12,257 nt of DNA. Source: Chlorobiota bacterium (GTDB lineage: Bacteria; Bacteroidota; Ignavibacteria; SZUA-365; JAADGX01). Shown here piece after piece: positions 7,312 through 12,257 of this stretch (positions within the stretch are counted from its first letter, which is position 1; each line of letters starts with the position of its first letter). The notes under the pieces are model-generated. The model did not search any database. It saw only the letters and a list, made by a program, of their open reading frames with translations, and was not told the DNA's origin. The stretch is taken from contig JAADGX010000217.1 of NCBI GenBank assembly GCA_013152135.1, forward strand, positions 1 to 12,257, written 5' to 3'. The translations under genes and the position numbers were made by a program.

Positions 7312-8076
7312 ATGAAACCTATGCGGATGTATTTCATCACGGAAGAAGACGTCTTCTATGTCATCCGGCTTTTCAGGCGTTTCTTTTCTCACTGGAACGG
7401 CTCCGGCATTGAAATCGCCGGGGTGGCTATCTGCAAGCCCTTCAACAAGAAGTCTCCTCTGACCCTGGCCCGGCAAATGCTTGGTTTCTATGGACCGCGC
7501 TTGTTTGTAACGCAAGGCGTGCGTTACACGTATCGGATGGTTGCCGGACACACGATCGAGAGCCTGTGCGGCAAGTATGGAATCCCGGTCGAGAAACCGG
7601 ACAACGTCAACAACGAGGATTTCCTCCAGCGCCTCCGGGCGCTCGCTCCCGACCTGGTGATTTCCGTGGCCGCTCCCCAGATATTCCGGAAGCCGCTTAT
7701 CGAGTTGCCCCGGCTGGGGTGTATCAATATCCACAGCGCGATCCTGCCCGCTTACCGCGGACTCATGCCGGTGTTCTGGGCGATGTATCACGGCGAACGG
7801 GAGATCGGTCTTTCGGTACATTACATCAATGAACGAATCGACGAAGGGCCGTTGATCCGGCAGGTCCGGGTTCCGGTTCCGGCGGGCGCATCTCTCGATG
7901 AGATGTTGAAGGAAATGAAGGACAGGGGTGGTGATCTCCTGTGGGAAGTCGTACAAAGTTTCAGGGATAAAACCGTCTCCACCGTTCCATACCCCGACGT
8001 GCAGCCATCCTATCATTCCTTTCCACGCCCGGAGGACGTGAAGGAGTTCAGAAGGCGTGGATACCGTATCCTGTAA
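7312..8076 (+). CDS. Formyltransferase-fold protein (formyl_transf_N family), substrate unknown
   Basis: The family transfers a formyl group from 10-formyltetrahydrofolate to an amine, as in methionyl-tRNA, GAR and sugar N-formyltransferases. The 254-residue product keeps the catalytic signature: INIHSAILPAYRG at 138-150 with Asn139 and His141, and Asp177 in ERIDEGPLI, giving the Asn-His-Asp triad. A Rossmann-like region precedes it (LAPDLVISVAAPQIF at 111-125). It is shorter than methionyl-tRNA formyltransferase (about 310 residues) and shows no clear OB-fold C-terminal domain; the tail (YHSFPRPEDVKEFRRRG at 234-250) resembles stand-alone sugar-type formyltransferases. A role in making an N-formylated surface sugar is plausible but inferred. 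Three in-frame ATGs compete (7312, 7321, 7327). The only purine-rich site, AGGG at 7307-7310, fits 7321 best (10 nt), so the true product may lack three residues. It sits directly behind the nrdJ terminator. Confidence 0.85.
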   Translation: MKPMRMYFITEEDVFYVIRLFRRFFSHWNGSGIEIAGVAICKPFNKKSPLTLARQMLGFYGPRLFVTQGVRYTYRMVAGHTIESLCGKYGIPVEKPDNVNNEDFLQRLRALAPDLVISVAAPQIFRKPLIELPRLGCINIHSAILPAYRGLMPVFWAMYHGEREIGLSVHYINERIDEGPLIRQVRVPVPAGASLDEMLKEMKDRGGDLLWEVVQSFRDKTVSTVPYPDVQPSYHSFPRPEDVKEFRRRGYRIL

Positions 8077-8094
8077 TTCAACACGCTTCCAGTC

Positions 8095-8098
8095 GGAG
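8095..8098 (+). promoter_or_regulatory. Ribosome binding site for the metallophosphoesterase gene
   Basis: GGAG lies 11 nt before the GTG at 8110, in the 33-nt gap after the formyltransferase stop. It supports the GTG as start, and that start yields a hydrophobic N-terminus consistent with the family. The spacing is a little long. Confidence 0.5.
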
Positions 8099-8109
8099 AC
8101 ATTGCATTC

Positions 8110-9279
8110 GTGAAGACCTACATTTTTTACGCCGTCCTGGCACTTGTCCTCCTCGTTTATTCCGGTGTGAATTACTACATATTCAATCACGGCTGGAGAG
8201 CGTTGGCGGGCACGGGCAATCTCCGAACGGTGTTTGTATCAGTTTTTATCGTTATTGTCGTTGCCTATCCTCTCGGTCGATTAATAGAGGCTTTTGACCG
8301 GGGCGGCGTTTCCAACCTCCTGGTGTGGATAGGTTCCTTCTGGTTGGGAGCATTAATGTACTTCCTGCTTGCGGTTATCGCGATCGATCTCGGGCGGCTG
8401 GTGTTGTCGGCGATACCCGGCTGTGAAAAAGCTCTTCGCGGCAACATGGTTCTTTTGAACCGTTGGCTTTTCGGAGGAGTGGTTGCGGTGGTCGTGATGG
8501 TCCTGGCTTTCGGTTACCACAATGCCTTGCACCCCCGGGTCAGGACGGTGAAACTATCGATAGACAAACGCGTGCCCGGGTTATCGGGACTTCACGTCGT
8601 CATGGTTTCGGACATTCACCTCGGTCTCATCGTCGATGAACGGAGGCTGGCGGATATCGTGGCGCGGGTGAACTCCCTGGAACCGGACCTCGTACTGCTT
8701 GTGGGCGACGTTATCGACGAGGATATCGGTTCGGTTGTGGAGCAGGGCATGGCCGCGACGCTGTCCATGCTCCGGGCGCCCCATGGTGTCTTCGCCGTGA
8801 CGGGCAACCACGAGTACATCGGGGGCGCGGAAGAAGCCGTACGGTACATCGAGAAGGCCGGTATAACCGTGCTCAGGGATACATGGCGGCTTGTCGATGA
8901 CTGGTTTTACCTCGTCGGCCGGGAAGACCGGATGGCTTCATTTCGCGGTGTGCGGCGGAAGGCATTGGATGAAATCATGGCCGGTGTTGATCTCTCGAAG
9001 CCGGTGATCCTGCTCGATCACCAGCCGCTGGACTTACAGGAAGCCGAACGGGCGCGTGTTGACCTGCAATTGTCGGGTCATACCCACCACGGCCAACTAT
9101 TCCCCATCAATTTGATCACGAAGCTCGTGTATGAGCAGAGCTGGGGGTACCTGGAAAGAGGAAGCACGCAATATTACGTTTCGTCGGGGGTTGGAACGTG
9201 GGGGCCGCCCGTGCGCGTCGGCAACACTCCGGAGATCGTATCCCTGGTGTTACGGTTCGGGGACAGCGGGAGCGAGTAG
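8110..9279 (+). CDS. Membrane-anchored metallophosphoesterase (YkuE/YaeI-like)
   Basis: This is a two-metal calcineurin-like phosphoesterase joined to a membrane domain. Residues 1-140 hold about four hydrophobic segments (near 5-24, 40-58, 69-98 and 118-137), then a catalytic domain runs from about 160 to 385. Metal and catalytic motifs are complete: DIHLG at 168-172, GDVID at 199-203, GNHEY at 232-236, LDHQP at 302-306 and GHTHHGQ at 323-329. Proteins of this layout are common in bacteria; related enzymes act on phospholipid or nucleotide-sugar lipid substrates, including UDP-2,3-diacylglucosamine hydrolysis by LpxG of chlamydiae, but the substrate here cannot be assigned. The topology (catalytic domain inside or outside) is also open. 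The start is GTG with GGAG upstream. The 33-nt gap suggests co-transcription with the formyltransferase. Its stop is 7 nt from that of the convergent minus-strand unit. Confidence 0.88.
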   Translation: MKTYIFYAVLALVLLVYSGVNYYIFNHGWRALAGTGNLRTVFVSVFIVIVVAYPLGRLIEAFDRGGVSNLLVWIGSFWLGALMYFLLAVIAIDLGRLVLSAIPGCEKALRGNMVLLNRWLFGGVVAVVVMVLAFGYHNALHPRVRTVKLSIDKRVPGLSGLHVVMVSDIHLGLIVDERRLADIVARVNSLEPDLVLLVGDVIDEDIGSVVEQGMAATLSMLRAPHGVFAVTGNHEYIGGAEEAVRYIEKAGITVLRDTWRLVDDWFYLVGREDRMASFRGVRRKALDEIMAGVDLSKPVILLDHQPLDLQEAERARVDLQLSGHTHHGQLFPINLITKLVYEQSWGYLERGSTQYYVSSGVGTWGPPVRVGNTPEIVSLVLRFGDSGSE

Positions 9280-9286
9280 ATCGTGT

Positions 9287-10039
9287 TCAGGACCGCGAGG
9301 GAACGTGGTTGGTCCGCGAGGTATCGATGAGTCCGAAGAGAGAATAGAACCGCAACTGCCAGACGAGAAAGACCGCTTCCCACACGATGGACTTGGACAT
9401 TTTCGAAATGCCGACGCGGCGATCAACGAAGAGAATAGGTATTTCCTTGATGCGAAATCCTTTCTTCCAAGCCTTGAAGCTCATCTCGATTTGAAACGCG
9501 TATCCCCCTGATTTCACGTTGTCGAGATTGATATTTTCGAGCACCTCGCGCCGGAAGCATTTGAATCCGCTTGTCGCGTCTTCCACGGGCATACCGGTCA
9601 CGATTTTCGTGTACACGTTGGCGAAGTAGCTGAGCAGAAGTCGTTTCATCGGCCAGTTCACGACTGTTACACCGTGGACGTACCGTGAACCCAGCACCAG
9701 GTCGGCTTCCTGGATGGCAGCGAGAAATTCCGGCAGGGCGTTCGGGTCGTGGGAAAAATCCGCGTCCATCTCGAACATGTAATCGTACTTGTGTTCGATG
9801 CCGTAACGGAACCCACAGACGTAGGCCGTTCCCAGGCCCATCTTGCGCTCACGCGTGATCAGGTGGATTCGCGGCTCGCGCGTGATCAGGTCGCGGACAA
9901 TCTCCGCCGTACCATCCGGCGAGTTGTCATCCACCACGAGGACCTCGATTGATTCATCTTGCCTGAGGACCTCCGGGATGATTTGGGAGATGTTTTCCTT
10001 TTCGTTGTACGTAGGAATGATAACGAGAGATGTGCTCAT
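9287..10039 (-). CDS. Polyprenol-phosphate-mannose synthase-like glycosyltransferase (GT2)
   Basis: Enzymes of this family transfer a sugar, typically mannose from GDP-mannose, to a polyprenyl phosphate at the cytoplasmic membrane face. The lipid-linked sugar then serves as donor for GT-C enzymes. The 250-residue protein has the GT2 core: PTYNE at 9-13, DDNSPDGT at 37-44, DAD (metal binding) at 92-94, GSRY at 117-120, DATSGFK at 154-160 and the FVDRRVGISKM block at 204-214 typical of dolichol-phosphate-mannose synthases. There is no C-terminal transmembrane or GtrA-like domain, only a hydrophobic helix near 217-236, so it is the single-domain type. The ATG overlaps the stop of the upstream GT-C gene in ATGA (10036-10039), and no Shine-Dalgarno is visible, so translation probably relies on coupling. 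The sugar could be mannose, glucose or another; mannose is the best guess from the family. Confidence 0.9.
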   Translation of the reverse strand: MSTSLVIIPTYNEKENISQIIPEVLRQDESIEVLVVDDNSPDGTAEIVRDLITREPRIHLITRERKMGLGTAYVCGFRYGIEHKYDYMFEMDADFSHDPNALPEFLAAIQEADLVLGSRYVHGVTVVNWPMKRLLLSYFANVYTKIVTGMPVEDATSGFKCFRREVLENINLDNVKSGGYAFQIEMSFKAWKKGFRIKEIPILFVDRRVGISKMSKSIVWEAVFLVWQLRFYSLFGLIDTSRTNHVPSRS

Positions 10040-11346
10040 GCGGATGTCGATTTTTTATTAATGGCGTTGCCTGAGAATACATGCATTACTGCCACGGCGC
10101 TGAAAGGGATGAAAAGAATCTCGACCATGATCTGGTAGCGGGTCTCCACGTGCAGCGCGGAAACGAGCAGTGCGTAGTAGGTAATACAGATAATCAATGG
10201 CCAGGGAGCGCGGCCCTTGTGACGTAGAATAAAGAATCCCCAGAAAAAAGCAAATACCATCAATCCCTGGGAAATGATGAAAATGGGCGTTCGAATACGG
10301 GGGTCCGAAAAGTCGATCGTGAAGAACATAACCAGTTTCTTCAGGTACAGCCTGGCGACTTGCCAGGGATGTTCGCGAACGAAACGCAGGGCCTCCGCCT
10401 TGTAAACGCGCATGATGTCGATTTCGTGCGTGCGCGTGCGGGGAATGACCTTGATCTGGTCATAGATGTTGCTGTCGTACCAGTTCGGGCTTCCATCCTC
10501 GGTGTAACTGCCGCCGGATGTGCTCGGATTGTTTCCGCGCCAGAAGTTCAGCCAGCCGTTAGTCGTCATCGGCACGAAGGTGTGGAAGGCGTAGTAGTTC
10601 CTGACCGCCCAGGGAACGGCGGACAGGGCGACGATGAGAAAGAAAGCGAATGCGACGCGCGCCGACGCTTTCCTCCAGAGCCAAAGGCTGAGCAGTGCGG
10701 CGATACCGAGTGCCTCGGCGCGAAAGTACAACCATACGGCCGTCACGATTCCCGCCGCCACCGCGGCCATGAGGGTTTTCTTGCGCGCGATTTGGATAAT
10801 CAAAATGAGGGAAAAGCACATGAGAACCTGGTACCACAAAGCGCCGCCGAACGTCGTGGAAACGGCGATGAATGGCGGGTATAACGCCGTGAGCACGGCG
10901 CTCCATCGCGCGGCTTCCTCCGAGAGCAACATCCTGGTCAGCAAATACACCGCCCATGCGGCAAGGATTCCCATCAAGATGTTTAATCCGTAGAGAACGA
11001 TGTAGCCGGTCGTATTGTCGCCGACGACCCCCAGGACGGCGTACATGACGCCCACGTAACCGGGCAGGGTGAAGGCGGTGGGTGTCGCGTCCGGCTGAGG
11101 GACGTTGCCGTCGATGCCGAACTCGATATGCAACCCGGGGAACACGAGCGAGTACCCGTAGCCCGCCAGCAGGTGACGCGCGATCATGCCGTACTCGTAC
11201 AGTTGCGGCTGATGAAATTCTCCCAGCGCCACGACGGCCGCCAAACGCGTGACGAGAATGAACCCGATAACGACCTTCCAGAACCGGCCCGACGATGAAC
11301 GGCTGATAACCCTGTGAACGGAATTCAATGTTTTTCGAAGTGACAT
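10036..11346 (-). CDS. GT-C membrane glycosyltransferase (family 39 / PMT-like)
   Basis: This is an integral membrane glycosyltransferase expected to use a polyprenyl-phosphate sugar donor at the periplasmic face. The chosen start, ATG at 11346-11344, gives 436 residues and forms TGATG with the stop of the upstream gene. A longer frame to 11454 exists, but it would overlap that gene by 109 nt and add 36 residues of non-family sequence. Visible: a first membrane helix near 22-41, then YEYGMIARHLLAGYGYS at 50-66 (the first periplasmic loop of the fold, with Glu51 as candidate acidic catalytic residue), many hydrophobic helices between 97 and 250, the family-typical RNYYAFHTFVPMTTNGWLNFWRGNNP region at 249-274, HPWQVARLYLKK at 326-337, and HVETRY at 399-404 before the last helix. 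The acceptor (protein, lipid A or glycan) cannot be read. The downstream GT2 is the likely donor-making partner. Confidence 0.85.
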   Translation of the reverse strand: MSLRKTLNSVHRVISRSSSGRFWKVVIGFILVTRLAAVVALGEFHQPQLYEYGMIARHLLAGYGYSLVFPGLHIEFGIDGNVPQPDATPTAFTLPGYVGVMYAVLGVVGDNTTGYIVLYGLNILMGILAAWAVYLLTRMLLSEEAARWSAVLTALYPPFIAVSTTFGGALWYQVLMCFSLILIIQIARKKTLMAAVAAGIVTAVWLYFRAEALGIAALLSLWLWRKASARVAFAFFLIVALSAVPWAVRNYYAFHTFVPMTTNGWLNFWRGNNPSTSGGSYTEDGSPNWYDSNIYDQIKVIPRTRTHEIDIMRVYKAEALRFVREHPWQVARLYLKKLVMFFTIDFSDPRIRTPIFIISQGLMVFAFFWGFFILRHKGRAPWPLIICITYYALLVSALHVETRYQIMVEILFIPFSAVAVMHVFSGNAINKKSTSA

Positions 11347-12257
11347 CAGTATTCGATCAGGAGAAGGAGTGAGAAGAAGTGCCTGTTGCTTGTTTCGTTG
11401 TCCTTGCGACTGATACGAAACTGGTACACGAAATCCCAGATAATATTGCGCCACGGCTCGTAGCGGATGGAAAGAGATGCCAGGTTTTCCGTTTCCAGTT
11501 TACCGTCGAGCAGGCGCGCGGTTTCACTGTCGCGACCGACTTTGTGCCCGAGCAAGACGTCGCCGCCGGTGTTGCGTACCAGGTTGCCTTCATCGTCGTA
11601 CACGTTCGCGCCGTGCTCCGTGTGACGGAGCAGGAACGATCCACGCCACTGGTAGCCCAGCCAGTATTGCAAGCCCAGCGATACCGCGTACGAGTTCGGC
11701 TGGATCGTCGGGCCCAGGTTGATTTCCCGGTGCGTGTACGAGTTGTCGGGGAACACGTGTGAATACACGTAGGGTTCGATGCGAGTGTATTCCAAGGTCA
11801 ACTCCATGTCGTGCGAGAGCGCGGTGGTTTGCATCCCGGCCTGCCACGCGAACTTGTTTCCGAACCATCCCGTTCCCCAGCGCGAAAAGTCCACGTCGTC
11901 GATGAGCCAGGTACCGTACAACTGCAGATCGGGGATTGCACGGGTCTGCACGTCGAACCCGAGAAGCGGATTGTCGCGGTCACCGTTGCTGTGTTCCGCG
12001 GACTTGAAAAAATTGATGGGGTTGAGATAGGCAAGGTCGAGAAATCGTCGCGAATAAATAACGGCTTCGTAAACACCGAAGTCCACGGCGTCGAAGAGGG
12101 CGACCTGGGCGCGGTGAAGGGCGAGGAACTTCGGATTGTAGAGCGGTTCGCCGTTCTCGAGAATGATACGCTTGGACAAGAGCGAGCTGTGAATTAAGAC
12201 GTAGCTGAACGTCTTGAACCGTGCTTCGAAACGGATGGCGTCGAACGTCGGCGCATT
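11346..12257 (-). CDS. Wzi-like capsule-assembly outer-membrane beta-barrel protein, 5'-partial
   Basis: About 303 C-terminal codons are visible. The frame is open to the right edge; the TTG at 12179 is only an internal codon, because readable sequence continues upstream (NAPTFDAIRFEARFKTF and on). The N-terminus, including any signal peptide, lies outside. The product alternates polar and aromatic residues as in beta-barrel strands, has no hydrophobic helices and ends in a strand with aromatic-rich tail (FFSLLLLIEY), typical of outer-membrane barrels. The blocks AVIYSRRFLDLAYLNPINFF, GDRDNPLLGFDV and LYGTWLIDDVDF resemble the Wzi capsule-assembly family (surface lectin that anchors capsule in Escherichia coli). 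I hold the barrel nature with more certainty than the Wzi assignment. It is the first visible gene of the coupled minus-strand unit and ends in TGATG with the GT-C gene, linking it to surface-glycan production. Confidence 0.7.
   Translation of the reverse strand, partial: NAPTFDAIRFEARFKTFSYVLIHSSLLSKRIILENGEPLYNPKFLALHRAQVALFDAVDFGVYEAVIYSRRFLDLAYLNPINFFKSAEHSNGDRDNPLLGFDVQTRAIPDLQLYGTWLIDDVDFSRWGTGWFGNKFAWQAGMQTTALSHDMELTLEYTRIEPYVYSHVFPDNSYTHREINLGPTIQPNSYAVSLGLQYWLGYQWRGSFLLRHTEHGANVYDDEGNLVRNTGGDVLLGHKVGRDSETARLLDGKLETENLASLSIRYEPWRNIIWDFVYQFRISRKDNETSNRHFFSLLLLIEY

Noticed and set aside
7300..8190. Antisense open frame of 296 codons opposite the formyltransferase
   Set aside because: It overlaps the full length of a gene with an intact catalytic signature and also runs through the nrdJ terminator; its product resembles no family.
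9293..9321. Direct repeat CCGCGAGG (9293-9300 and 9314-9321)
   Set aside because: It lies within the 3' end of the GT2 coding sequence and is explained by repeated Ser-Arg codons in GC-rich DNA.
1..12257. Mobile element, CRISPR or defence island
   Set aside because: No transposase, integrase, repeat array, toxin-antitoxin pair or restriction gene is visible; all seven genes have housekeeping or envelope-type families with complete motifs.

Overview
The window looks like chromosomal, mainly housekeeping DNA from a GC-rich Gram-negative bacterium. An outer-membrane beta-barrel protein (Wzi-like), anhydromuramic acid kinase and a polyprenol-phosphate-mannose/GT-C pair point to an organism with an outer membrane and surface glycans. 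The style of the proteins (long PriA with winged-helix region, Wzi-type barrel, few strong ribosome sites) suggests the Bacteroidota/Calditrichota-like (FCB) assemblage, but this is only an impression. No phage, plasmid, transposon, CRISPR, tRNA or rRNA signature is visible.

Layout. Plus strand: (1) priA, cut at its 5' end by the window edge, then anmK two bases later. (2) A 395-nt AT-rich non-coding gap holding the best promoter in the window (near-consensus -35/-10 with an A/T-rich upstream tract), followed by a roughly 200-nt leader. (3) nrdJ, an adenosylcobalamin-dependent class II ribonucleotide reductase of the long type with a TSCPD domain and a C-terminal zinc ribbon, closed by a strong rho-independent terminator. 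(4) A small formyltransferase-fold protein, then a membrane-anchored metallophosphoesterase.
Minus strand, convergent with the above (7 nt between the stops): a three-gene unit read from the right edge leftward, with a Wzi-like outer-membrane barrel (5' end outside the window), a GT-C (family 39-like) integral membrane glycosyltransferase, and a polyprenol-phosphate-mannose synthase-like GT2. The genes join through TGATG and ATGA overlaps, so they are almost certainly co-transcribed and translationally coupled.

How the genes fit together. priA (replication restart) and anmK (peptidoglycan recycling) share a transcript but no obvious pathway. nrdJ supplies dNTPs and carries its own promoter and terminator. 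The minus-strand unit makes sense as an envelope glycan module: the GT2 charges a polyprenyl phosphate with a sugar, the GT-C enzyme uses that lipid donor at the periplasmic face, and the barrel acts at the outer membrane. The formyltransferase and metallophosphoesterase may also act on envelope sugars or lipids, but their substrates cannot be read from sequence. I found no convincing new defence or mobile system. The items most worth a second look are the nrdJ control region, the terminator pressed against the formyltransferase start, and the coupled glycan unit.
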